From NCBI GenBank assembly GCA_036504035.1, contig DASXVV010000009.1, forward strand, positions 62,001 through 126,000: a stretch of 64,000 bases of DNA, written 5' to 3'. This DNA comes from Candidatus Deferrimicrobiaceae bacterium. GTDB lineage: Bacteria > Desulfobacterota > Deferrimicrobia > Deferrimicrobiales > Deferrimicrobiaceae. Positions 18,577 through 27,700 of the stretch are shown piece after piece (the first letter of the stretch is position 1; the number at the start of each line of letters is the position of its first letter). The notes under the pieces were generated by a model. That model had not been told where the DNA came from. It did not search any database and saw only the letters and a list, made by a program, of their open reading frames with translations. The translations under genes were made by a program, and so were the position numbers.

Positions 18577-18936
18577 TTACAATGACTTATTAACTTTGTG
18601 CGCCACAAACTTATTCCTGTACTCCTTTGCTGACCTAATATTTGAATACACTTCTGCATCATTGCCCAGCATAAATATATCCCTATGCACCCCCATGTCG
18701 GACAGCTCCAAATCTCCTAAATTTTCAATTAACTCAATACCTTTGGCAGTATTGTCAGCGCGCAATTCCATTAAAGCCTTCGTATGTACTGCGAGTAGAC
18801 TTGATGACAATCCTACTAATTCAATTTGAGATGAGTCACTATGAATATAAAGGGTCCTGCCCCCCCACCTATAACCGACACCTACCGAAACCGCAATAAT
18901 AGCCACACAACATAATCTTACATATATTTTGTTCAA
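18577..18936 (-). CDS. Small membrane-anchored protein after RHS tip C; candidate immunity protein
   Basis: A protein of 119 residues beginning MNKIYVRLCCVAIIAVSVGV, one hydrophobic segment (about 4-21) serving as signal anchor or signal peptide. About 95 polar residues without a recognised domain follow. TTG at 18936 is chosen because CGAGGTG lies 8 nt upstream; a longer frame opens at 18978 without a binding site. It directly follows orphan tip C, the position immunity genes occupy in polymorphic-toxin loci. It is A+T-rich compared with the chromosome around it. Function is inferred from position only. Confidence 0.55.
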   Translation of the reverse strand: MNKIYVRLCCVAIIAVSVGVGYRWGGRTLYIHSDSSQIELVGLSSSLLAVHTKALMELRADNTAKGIELIENLGDLELSDMGVHRDIFMLGNDAEVYSNIRSAKEYRNKFVAHKVNKSL

Positions 18937-19013
18937 AGTTATGCACCTCGCCTCGCGAAAAACTCCTCTTAACAACAAAACAATTCACCAACAACAATCC
19001 GCACCGCAAATTA

Positions 19014-19430
19014 CTATTTACACGGAAATCTCCTCTTTATTAAAAGTCGGTAGGCCTCTCCTGGATGATCATGCGCCCATTGTGCATCTATCATGTTATC
19101 GACATTGTCGTTAGCAAGTTGTTTCAAATTATAACTCTTAATAAATACATCATATTCCCCTTTAGCAATGTCTGGACTTGCTAATGAGTAGGCTGTTCCA
19201 ACAACAGTACCGGCAAACGATCCCGCAAATCCACTTTTAAATGTAGTGCCTATCAGGTTTTCCCCCACGCTTTTAACGAAATTGCCAACAGACGTAAGTC
19301 CTTTTCCAACGTCACGACCAAAATCACGAAATGAATATAGGCCATTTTGATCTATATAGTTTATAGGGTCGTTCCCAACGTAAACGTAGAGATTCAGCCC
19401 GCCCTTGTGAAAAATCGGGTCCTTTGCGGC
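19014..19430 (-). CDS. Orphan RHS C-terminal tip, cassette C
   Basis: Open frame of 138 residues that starts inside the RHS core (AAKDPIFHKGGLNLY, then YVGNDPINYIDQNG) and has no normal start codon. An in-frame TAA lies just upstream, so it is a displaced tip that needs recombination with the main rhs gene to be expressed. The tip proper (about residues 31-138) begins LYSFRDFGRDVGKG. Its central part is Gly/Ala/Ser-rich and hydrophobic (FAGSFAGTVVGTAYSLAS), and a polar segment with WAHDHPGEAYRLL follows. I see no nuclease or deaminase motif. It lies 5 nt after the preceding membrane-protein gene and is followed by the candidate immunity gene at 18577. Confidence 0.7.
   Translation of the reverse strand, partial: AAKDPIFHKGGLNLYVYVGNDPINYIDQNGLYSFRDFGRDVGKGLTSVGNFVKSVGENLIGTTFKSGFAGSFAGTVVGTAYSLASPDIAKGEYDVFIKSYNLKQLANDNVDNMIDAQWAHDHPGEAYRLLIKRRFPCK
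19341..19430 (-). repeat. RHS-core recombination repeat, copy C
   Basis: Begins GCCGCAAAGGACCCGAT, identical to the same site in the main rhs gene, and encodes AAKDPIFHKGGLNLY through DQNG. Homology to the other copies ends at the tip boundary. Confidence 0.8.
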
Positions 19431-19435
19431 AAGTA

Positions 19436-19762
19436 TCAGCGTTTATTATCCAAATTCTTCCTCAAGTTTCTTTTATTGATGATTTTAAGCATCTCAGCCC
19501 AAATTATTACTAAAAAACCCACTATAGCAATTGGTATTCCCAACAAATAAACGCATAATTTGTTAATTCTAAAAAGGGAAAATAAAACCTGCAACGATAT
19601 AAAAGTTGTTCCAACCAGAATCAACAAAAAGCCTTTCCAGAAATAGGCATAGTATGGCCTGTGTCTGTTTTTATAATTATACACAACCAGTATCGCTACC
19701 AATAATTCCCGTGCCACAACGATGCTATTTATATTATCGAAGTATATATCATGGAATGTCAT
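19436..19762 (-). CDS. Small multi-spanning membrane protein after RHS tip B; candidate immunity protein
   Basis: A protein of 108 residues, strongly hydrophobic, with about three membrane segments (around 15-30, 43-65 and 70-92) and a basic C-terminal tail (KIINKRNLRKNLDNKR). Start ATG at 19762 lies 12 nt after the tip B stop codon and has only a weak GAGA upstream. It has no recognised domain and a strongly A+T-rich composition. Its position right behind a tip matches immunity genes of RHS systems, and a membrane location would suit a toxin acting in the membrane. That role is inferred. Confidence 0.6.
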   Translation of the reverse strand: MTFHDIYFDNINSIVVARELLVAILVVYNYKNRHRPYYAYFWKGFLLILVGTTFISLQVLFSLFRINKLCVYLLGIPIAIVGFLVIIWAEMLKIINKRNLRKNLDNKR

Positions 19763-19774
19763 AAGCTATTCTCA

Positions 19775-20074
19775 CTACCTTACGGGTGGCATACGGCCTG
19801 GAAGCGTCCTGGGTGGGGGTGGAAACCTCCCAACAGGGGGGGCGTTTCTAGGATTAAATGGTTCGATTGGTTCTCCTTCAATATGAGGCTGCTGTTCTTC
19901 TCCATGCCTAGCTGATTCCCATGCCTCGTATATTAATGCCGCTATTACAGCAGCCGCTATTATAACCTGTATGGTACATTCACCCGTAGGGTCTTTGTAG
20001 TTTATTGGGTCGTTAGCGACGTACTGGTAAAGATTCAACCCACCCCGGTGGAAGATGGGGTCCTTTGCGGCCCA
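19775..20074 (-). CDS. Orphan RHS C-terminal tip, cassette B
   Basis: Open frame of 99 residues (W, then AAKDPIFHRGGLNLY, YVANDPINYKDPTG) directly abutting the stop codon of the preceding CPBP-protease gene, with no start codon of its own. The tip after the core has a short hydrophobic segment (VIIAAAVIAALIYEAW) and a proline-rich tail ending PPPPRTLPGRMPPVR. This is the same layout as the tip of the intact main protein (hydrophobic stretch then Pro/Gly-rich tail, GEC at the junction), so the two may belong to one toxin class. The canonical DPxG core ending is kept. Followed by the membrane protein at 19436. Confidence 0.72.
   Translation of the reverse strand, partial: WAAKDPIFHRGGLNLYQYVANDPINYKDPTGECTIQVIIAAAVIAALIYEAWESARHGEEQQPHIEGEPIEPFNPRNAPPVGRFPPPPRTLPGRMPPVR
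19982..20071 (-). repeat. RHS-core recombination repeat, copy B
   Basis: Begins GCCGCAAAGGACCCCAT; identity with the main gene extends upstream to include GATGG, giving GATGGGCCGCAAAGGACCC in both. Encodes AAKDPIFHRGGLNLY through DPTG. Confidence 0.82.
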
Positions 20075-20728
20075 TCACCCAAACACCGAATTGGTTATAT
20101 AGAACGTAATATTCATAACCGCATGAGAAACTATACTTGCCCCGAGACATCCTGAGTGTTCATAAATAATAGTCAAGGCAACAGAATATATAATGGCGGC
20201 TGGACTCAAATGAATAAGCCCGTAACATAAAGAAACAACAGCAATAGAAACAAGAAAACCGTATCTATTCTTTATAATATTAAACGCATATCCCCGATAA
20301 AACACTTCTTCAATAATTGGGAAAATAATACAGATAAGCAATATGTATGGAATGTAAAATATTTGTTTGTTATCTAAACCAATAAACCCAGTAGGTTTTC
20401 CCCATTCCCCCCCACGAATAATGGCGCCTAAAGGCAAATTCAAAAAGGATAACAATAGCCCACCCGCCAATCCGTACAGAAGCATTTTTAATTTCTTTTC
20501 CTTAGTAAATCCATATTCTTCAGGTTTAATTATTTTATTACTGGAAAGATATACTATCGAAAGCGCGAGTGAGCCTGCCAGCAAATAATATTCTTTCAAT
20601 ACTTTTGGCACATATAAATTAAGGATTTCCAATCCAAGCCTATACAGAAAGTGAAATATAGCAAACGAGAACACCAGTACGAAAAATGATATTATTAATT
20701 CGCGTAAACCAAGTCTATCGCCACTCAC
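20075..20728 (-). CDS. CPBP-family (CAAX-type) intramembrane protease; candidate immunity protein of cassette A
   Basis: Integral membrane protein of 217 residues with about six hydrophobic segments. It carries all three motifs of the CPBP/Abi glutamic intramembrane protease family: EEVFYRGYAF, GLIHLS and SHAVMN. Relatives include eukaryotic CAAX prenyl endopeptidases and, in Gram-positive bacteria, Abi proteins giving self-immunity to bacteriocins. It starts at GTG 20728 after GAGGG and stops directly against cassette B. Because it follows orphan tip A, I infer it protects against tip A or otherwise modifies it. Strongly A+T-rich, so acquired with the cassette. Confidence 0.85.
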   Translation of the reverse strand: MSGDRLGLRELIISFFVLVFSFAIFHFLYRLGLEILNLYVPKVLKEYYLLAGSLALSIVYLSSNKIIKPEEYGFTKEKKLKMLLYGLAGGLLLSFLNLPLGAIIRGGEWGKPTGFIGLDNKQIFYIPYILLICIIFPIIEEVFYRGYAFNIIKNRYGFLVSIAVVSLCYGLIHLSPAAIIYSVALTIIYEHSGCLGASIVSHAVMNITFYITNSVFG

Positions 20729-20780
20729 AATTAGCCCTCAATAAAATGACATTCGAAACATCTGTGTATAATCAGTTATT

Positions 20781-21200
20781 CTATTTTTTCCTTTTTCTGT
20801 TTACCTTACAGGCCTGGATCAGTGTGTCTTCAAGATCACTCAGGGCATCCATTGTTGCGCCAAACAGATTAACTCCAACCTGAACGTTATTCGTAGGATC
20901 CGGAGGCCCAGTGATAAGCCCTTGAACGACGTCATAAACATATTTTGCACCCACAGCAAGTTCTGGAGCATATGCATAAACATAGGGCGTAATTATTTCA
21001 GCCGCCGCGGCAACAGCCGATCCCGCACCGATTGTGCCCACGCTTATTTGTGCTGCGACTCTTTGTTGTGGAGTAACAGGAGAACTATTCGGTATCTGAA
21101 TTACTGCTAAGCCATAATGATCGATAAGGTTAACCGGATCATTCCCAACGTACTGGTAAAGATTCAACCCTCCCCTGTGAAAAATCGGGTCCTTTGCGGC
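20781..21200 (-). CDS. Orphan RHS C-terminal tip, cassette A
   Basis: Open frame of 139 residues beginning AAKDPIFHRGGLNLY, YVGNDPVNLIDHYG, preceded immediately by an in-frame TGA and lacking a start codon. The tip begins LAVIQIPNSSPVTPQQRVAA. A long Ala/Gly/Val-rich stretch (GTIGAGSAVAAAAEIITPY) and a second amphipathic part follow, ending in the basic KVNRKRKK. The glycine/alanine-rich hydrophobic core resembles pore-forming or membrane-inserting segments more than an enzyme; no catalytic motif is evident. Followed by the CPBP protease gene 52 nt downstream. Confidence 0.7.
   Translation of the reverse strand, partial: AAKDPIFHRGGLNLYQYVGNDPVNLIDHYGLAVIQIPNSSPVTPQQRVAAQISVGTIGAGSAVAAAAEIITPYVYAYAPELAVGAKYVYDVVQGLITGPPDPTNNVQVGVNLFGATMDALSDLEDTLIQACKVNRKRKK
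21111..21200 (-). repeat. RHS-core recombination repeat, copy A
   Basis: Begins GCCGCAAAGGACCCGAT and encodes AAKDPIFHRGGLNLY through DHYG. A TGA codon lies directly upstream (21201-21203). Confidence 0.82.
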
Positions 21201-21244
21201 TCAAACCACAAAACATTGGCCATGGTCGTACCTGTACATCGCAT

Positions 21245-21697
21245 TTATTGGCCGAGTAAGCCCTTGATAATCCTTACACTTTCATCATAATCCTTTGCAG
21301 GGGTCATTATTCTCATCTCAACACCTGGAAGAAATTGTAACATTTGCGCAGAATTTCGGTCTAGAACAACACTATCCACATTATTCTGCTTAAGTGCATC
21401 TACTATCGCTTTGACTTTAATACTGTCCTTTAGCGATAGAACCGTTACATATTCATTTTTGTTTGCACCGTGCTTTATACGTTCATGGAATATCACGGCA
21501 TCCGTATATTTATATACTAATTCTTTTTTATGGTTTCCTTTTGATAAAATTTCCCACAATAAAAAGAATATCAAGCACGAAGTAATAATAGCCCACCCGA
21601 CAGATGAGTGATATTTTGCTTCGAAATACAATCTAATTGTTAGATAAAAACTAGCAACTACGATAGCAACGGATAGAACTATTGATTTATCTTTCAT
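21245..21697 (-). CDS. Membrane protein after the main RHS tip; candidate immunity protein (DUF2007-like C-terminus)
   Basis: A protein of 150 residues with two N-terminal membrane segments (about 5-22 and 30-48) and a cytosolic C-terminal domain. The end (DSVVLDRNSAQMLQFLPGVE, then MRIMTPAKDYDESVRIIKGLL) resembles the small DUF2007/putative signal-transducing fold; this is my pattern match only. ATG at 21697 has AGGTG upstream, located inside the last codons of rhs, and the gene starts 7 nt after the rhs stop. That tight coupling is what is expected for a toxin-immunity pair. Clearly lower in G+C than rhs. Confidence 0.65.
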   Translation of the reverse strand: MKDKSIVLSVAIVVASFYLTIRLYFEAKYHSSVGWAIITSCLIFFLLWEILSKGNHKKELVYKYTDAVIFHERIKHGANKNEYVTVLSLKDSIKVKAIVDALKQNNVDSVVLDRNSAQMLQFLPGVEMRIMTPAKDYDESVRIIKGLLGQ

Positions 21698-21704
21698 TTA
21701 GCAT

Positions 21705-24700
21705 TCACCTCCCCGGCATCCCGGGAGGAACACCTGGAGGAGGCCTGCTTATGGGAGGCCTATCCCCCCCTGGAGGAAATTTTGGAGGTGACAGTGGACC
21801 GGGGGAACCTGGTCGTGTAGTTCCTGGAGGAGAACCTGGGGGCAATCTCGGAACTTGAGGATCGTGTAACCAGAATGGGGCAATCTCTTGGGCAGTAATT
21901 ATTGGGATAAGAATTCTTGCAACCCAAATTACCCAAATCGGACATTCACCAGAAATATCTGTATAGTTCACGGGATCATTCCAAACGTAACTATACAGGT
22001 TCAACCCTCCCTCGTGGAATATCGGGTCCTTTGCGGCCCATCTTCCTGACTCTGGTTCGTAGTCCCTAAATCCGAATCGGACCATGGTTGAGACGTTATC
22101 AACCAGCCCGCCGGCAAATCCAATAGGTAAATTAAATCCTGAACCCATCTCATTTATCTTGATCCCCCAGGCGTCGTACTCCATCGACTTTCGTATGGCT
22201 CCAGAAGTATCTATAACCATCCTCGGCGATCCCAAACAGTCGGATGCGACATAGAACCTTTCGCCTCCTCGTTCAATGGCAAACAACGCCCCAAATACAT
22301 CGTAATAGTAGGTTGAAAACGTATTGTCCGTCGCCCGGGAAGCTGTTACCTGGAACGGTTGACTCGGATTCCCGTACAAGTACTGGGTGGTCTCATTGCC
22401 AACCGTACTTGCGACGCGCCGATTCATCCCGTCATACGCGTAACGGATCAACGTCAAGCCGGTCGTATTGTCGATGACTTCAAGCAGTTCCCCGCGGCTA
22501 CTGTATCGATAATTCCGCATACCTCTCCGGCCCAGGAAACCATCAACATCGAACACGGCCGACCCCGTCTCGCGGTCCTGGTCATCGTAGGCAACCGGCC
22601 CGCGAACCCCGATTGGACTGTTCGCATGGGTCCGATTCCCATTCAGGTCGTAAACGTATTTTTCATAGAGCGTCGAACCATCCCGGATGACGTTGTCCAA
22701 TTGACCATCGAGATCGTAGGAATACTTGAAAATAATTGGAGCAACCCCGAGTTTCCGCTCGGTTTTCCTGCTGATTCTTCCAGGAAGGTCCCGCTCCATG
22801 GTTTCTTCGTAGAAAATCGTAGCATGGTTATCCGAAACGGTTTTCCGGTTCATTCGGCCGACGTTGTCATATCCGTACGAAACAATCAGCCATCCAGGAA
22901 GGCAATTGATTGGCTGTTCCGTTTGATCCAATCCGCATTCCCGGGTTGCAAGGTCGGACACATTGTCGGGTGCCCCACCTGGTCCCCCGCGTGAAATCGT
23001 GAACGGCCCGGTTCCGGTCAGCAATCCGTCGGGGTCCATAGAAAGCAGATTCCAGACGTTGTCCAGGGCGATTCTCGTGACGAAGAAGTTGTTGTCATAT
23101 GCGTAGCGGTATTCCCCAACCGATGCACCGGAGGCCGAGGCCCGCCTGACGAGGAAGGCATCGTATGCAAAAGCATTTGATTGGGTGCCGCCCATATCGC
23201 TTCTGGAAACCGAGTCGACCCGGTCGTCGTTGTCCAGATACCCAAAGGAAATCGACGCCTCAGGGTAGGAAACGGAAGACAATCTGCCCTTCGTCGGTTC
23301 GTACTCCGCCGTGATCGTCCGGCCGCCCGGCAGGCGCGTGGACTCCCATTCCCTGTCGAGCGAATATCCGTGCGTGTAGTACGGATTGCCAGGCGGGGAA
23401 TAACTGTTATCCATATTGACCGGGGAATAGTCGCTGATGTGCGACATTAATTTCGGCATGACGATCTTCTTCCTGTTGCCCTCGCCGTCGTACTCGAATC
23501 CGTAAATTCGCGTCGATGGCAATTTCACCGATTTCACCCGATCGACATCGTCGTACCCGTATTCGATCACACGCTGATACGGATCGGTTACGGTCCAAAG
23601 CCGGTTCAGGTTGTCGTAGGCGTAAACCCATGCGTTGATAAATTCATTATCGTAGCCGGTTTTCCAAAGACGCCCGTGATTGTCGTAGGCGAGCCAGGTC
23701 GAAAGAAGTTCCGGAAATGTCAGGTCCCCCTTGTAGGAGGAGACTCTTCCTCTCGCGTCCAGCCAGGTTGCGGACTGGCGCTGCGCAGGGGAAACCGTGA
23801 GAATCTGGTGCGTCGCTTTGTCGTATGATTTTGAATACGTGCGATTGTTGATCTTGGTCGTTTGCAGAGTGCTCCGCACGCTCCAAGGGTCTCCCAGGAG
23901 ATCAAGCGAGACGGATTTGTTGGTGCTCGAGACGTAGCTCAACCCTTCAGGCGTCCCGATCGTCGTCTTGCCGATAAAGGGGGACTGCATACCGAACCGC
24001 GGATCGGGCAATTCTTTCACCGTGGTAAAGGTACCATCCGGCAGCGACGCATTTCGTGTTCCGTAAGGAAAGACTTCCTGACGGCGGACCGAACCCGAGG
24101 GGTATTTGCCCACGACGATCGAATTTCGCGTCGAAAGTTGTTCCACTGTGTGATGGGTGACACGCCCCCGGGCGGTCGACTTGGTGATGTCCAGGAATGA
24201 ACTGTTGTCAGTGGTCGTCAAGGTTCGTTCCAGATTCAGAAACCCGCCGGCCGGATCAGTATCCCGCTTTATGCGGCCTTGATCATCATAGATGAATTCG
24301 TGCGGGAAGCCCCGGAAGTCCCAATACTTTCGAAGCAACCCATTCGGCTCATAGGTCATCGAGACATTGTCGCCGCCAGGTCGAACCAGGGATTGGAGGT
24401 ATCCATTCATCAAGGGACCAAAGACCGTCCTCTGCCCGCCTGTGCCGCTGATCACCCGCGGGATTCCACCCGATGGGCGCTCGATCTGAACCGAGTTGTT
24501 GTCGGAGTCCCGAATCGAAGCAAGGTATCCATCCTGATCGTAATCAAATTCGATCAAGAGATCACCTGTCAGGGCATTCCGGGTTTGCAAATGGCGACCC
24601 GCCCCGCTGAAGACGTGGACTAAATCTCCGTCGTCCGAACCAATGGCAACCTCACCATCCCCCAATCCGGGGAAACGGGCGCTCACCTTCCGGATGCGCC

Positions 24701-27700
24701 GGTCAGATCCATCGGCCATGTAACCGCTTCCATCCGGACCGAATCCGATCGACGATATCTCCTGGAACGTGGCGCCGGTTGCGGGCCCCCCGTCTCCTCC
24801 ATATCCGAACAAGCCATTTCCGACAAACAGGTTGATGGTCCCGTCGGGTCGGATGACGCGAACCCGGCCGTACCAAGCATCGCTGAGATAGATCGTGTCG
24901 CCTTTCCCCTTCCCCATCGCCAGACCTTCCACGGCTCCGATATACGCATTCAGGGCTGGGCCACCATCCCCGTTTCCCGGATAACTTCCCGGGGCGCCAC
25001 CGGCGATTGTGCGGATCAAACCATTCTCGACGGATCGTACGGTACGCTTAATTACATCGTAAAAATAGACCGCACCGGACATTCCGACCGCCAACCCTTG
25101 GGGCGACAGATAAGCATTGATCGCCGGGATATTCTCCCCGTAAGTTCCTCCTCCGCCCGCCCAACGCCGGACGATGTTGTCGGCTCCCATCCTGAAGACC
25201 ACATTCCCGTCGATGAAATAGAGAGAGTCATCGGGGCCGATCGCCAGATAGGTCGGTGCAAATAATGGGAACTGAGTCCCGTTGACGTTGTTCCGGTAGG
25301 AACCGTACAACTGCGCTCCGGTTCCCACTACCGTCGAGATGATGCCGCTCGGATCGATTTTTCGAATTCGATAATCGGAATAGTCGGCCAGATAGATGCT
25401 GTCATCACTTGCGATCGCGATGTCTCTCACCCACCGAACAGATCCCTGGCTTGCCGGGCCTCCGTCTCCCTCGGAATCGCCCGGTGGCTGGTAGCGAATC
25501 AGGGTGGAGGCGATGCCATCCTTGTCGATTTTTCTGACCTTCGTCCCTTCCGAAAAATAGACATTCCCGTCACTATCGGCGGCAACCCCCGATGCCCCAC
25601 CGATTCTTCCGCTGGCACCCGGCATCCCATCTTCCAGCCATGGCGTATTGTAGCTAGTCCCCGCGCCGGCAATCGTCGTGACGATGTTTTCCATTCCTCC
25701 GATCGCGGCGAGCGTGGCACCATCGCCCAGATACATAGCTCGGTTGGACGGGTCGAAGACATGGTGGGGGCTTAGAGTCCATCCCCCAAGATTTACCGCT
25801 CGCGCATCGAACGTTCCGACAGTCGTTTCCCAATTGGATTCCAGGATCACGGTCCTGTCCGGGGCAAGAACTAGATTGACGTTGTCAGTCGAGGAGTTCG
25901 CAAACGCAAGTTCCTGTTCCATGGGAATCTGGTAATACCCCGGAAAGACGTATCCGATCCGGACCAGCGCCTTCTGGGGCGTGTTCATCAATACGTTGTC
26001 GAATCGCAGGCCGTCCCAATCGAACTCATATTTCAGGTTGGGAGTCGGAGGGTCATAGTTCAGATGGATATGGCGCCCCGCGATGATAATATCCACAACA
26101 GCCCGGATCAAATCCGGATGGATGGATTCACCTGTGATCGGGATGCTCAGCTTGCTGGCATCCTTCCGGCCGGGGACCCGATTGCTGCGGTAGTTCAGGG
26201 AAAAAGGCGTGCCGATAATTGGAATGCTCTCCCCAAGGATCTGTTGCTGGCACTCGATGGTAGACCGCCCCGAGTCGGTTGTGGATGTGCAAGGGGGTGG
26301 TTCCGGTCCGTCGGGCGTCGTTGGAACCCCCGTCGATGGTTCGGCCCCCGTCGGAGGCCCTATGGTGAAGTTCATGTCGACGGTCGAGAAATGGGGAATC
26401 GGAGCCCGCCAAAGGGAACTGCCGGCGGAATATAGCGTTGCCAACTGCCGCCGTTCGTCGTCCGTGATACCGAGCCATTCCAACCGGGCATTGTTGTCCG
26501 GCGTTCCGCTGCCGGTCGAATCGATCACGGCAATGCCTCCGTTAACGCTTAATATCCGGATGACCCTGCCATTTTTCGCCGGAACCCACTGCTTCGCCTT
26601 CTTGTTATAGAACCCGACGGGAACCGGGGTGCCGACCGGAAATCCCAGGAAATTTTCCACATAATGAAAGAGCGGACGATCTAATCGCACACTCTCCGCC
26701 CCGGCTGCGAGTGCCTCGTCCGCGGTCAACTCGGCACAGTAGGTGTACCCGGTTGTGGGCGGAAGCGGGGCGGGCATGGCTTTCGGGCCGTTGGGACCTA
26801 CCGTGTATTCGGTTGCCCGAATGCTTAGGGACGGCAGCGACCGGGAACTGCCATCCGGGAAAACCATTTCCGCCGTCGTGCCGGCCACGACGATAAGTGT
26901 CGCTTGCCGGGTCCCGGCATCATCGGTCACGACGTTACCTCGAGCAACTTGAACCGGTTGCGATGGCGCAATGAGGTCGACGGTCGTCACTGCATTGTCG
27001 AGCGGGATCATCGCGACGTCGGGAACGACCCCGTACTCCTGCCACATCGTGTCCGCATGGCGCTTGGCCGGCAAATAACCCGTCCGGGAATAACTCAGCA
27101 CAGTCCGGCCCCCGCCGTTGACAATCATATCGAAGATCCCGTCGAGACGGCTGACGGTCTGTCCAAGCTCTGGATGCGAATCGACCGTGATGGTGACTCC
27201 GGAAAGTGGAAGTCCGTCGCGCGTGAGAACTTTTCCACGAATCACAGCAGCCCGCCGGGTCTCGATCGTTCCCGGGCTCACCCCGGTCTGAATCGGGTTG
27301 TCTCCCGAATAGATGTATCGGGTCGAGGAAGCGATGTTGGTGGCAATCGTCGGTTCCGGTGGTGGCGCTATCGTCGCCGGATCCGGCGGGATCGTTATTG
27401 ACTCCGGGCCTTGGGACAGCACATACGAGATCTGAGCCCCTTGCAGCAGTTGGGTCCCCGGGGTCGGATCCTGGGTAATGATCCGGCCCGATGCCACCCG
27501 CCCGGAATATGCGTTCGTTACCGTTCCCGACGATAGCTGCAGGGCGACGAGCGCGCTTTGTGCCTCGGGCTGAGTCATCCCGAGAATCACGGGTGCGCTG
27601 ATCATCGCGGGTCCTGTCGACACGGTCAGATCGACCGCCGCCCCTTCCGGCAAGACCGTGCCTGCGACCGGGAATTGGCCGATGACGTTCCCTGGGGGTA

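Noticed and set aside
21201-21203. TGA directly before the AAKDP core in cassette A considered as a selenocysteine codon, since selA is present.
   Set aside because: The frame upstream is not homologous to RHS, there is no visible SECIS hairpin, and cassette B shows the same boundary as the stop codon of the preceding gene.
21204-21244. Short frame MYRYDHGQCFVV in front of cassette A as a remnant of an RHS core.
   Set aside because: Too short and not similar to the main RHS sequence at that position.
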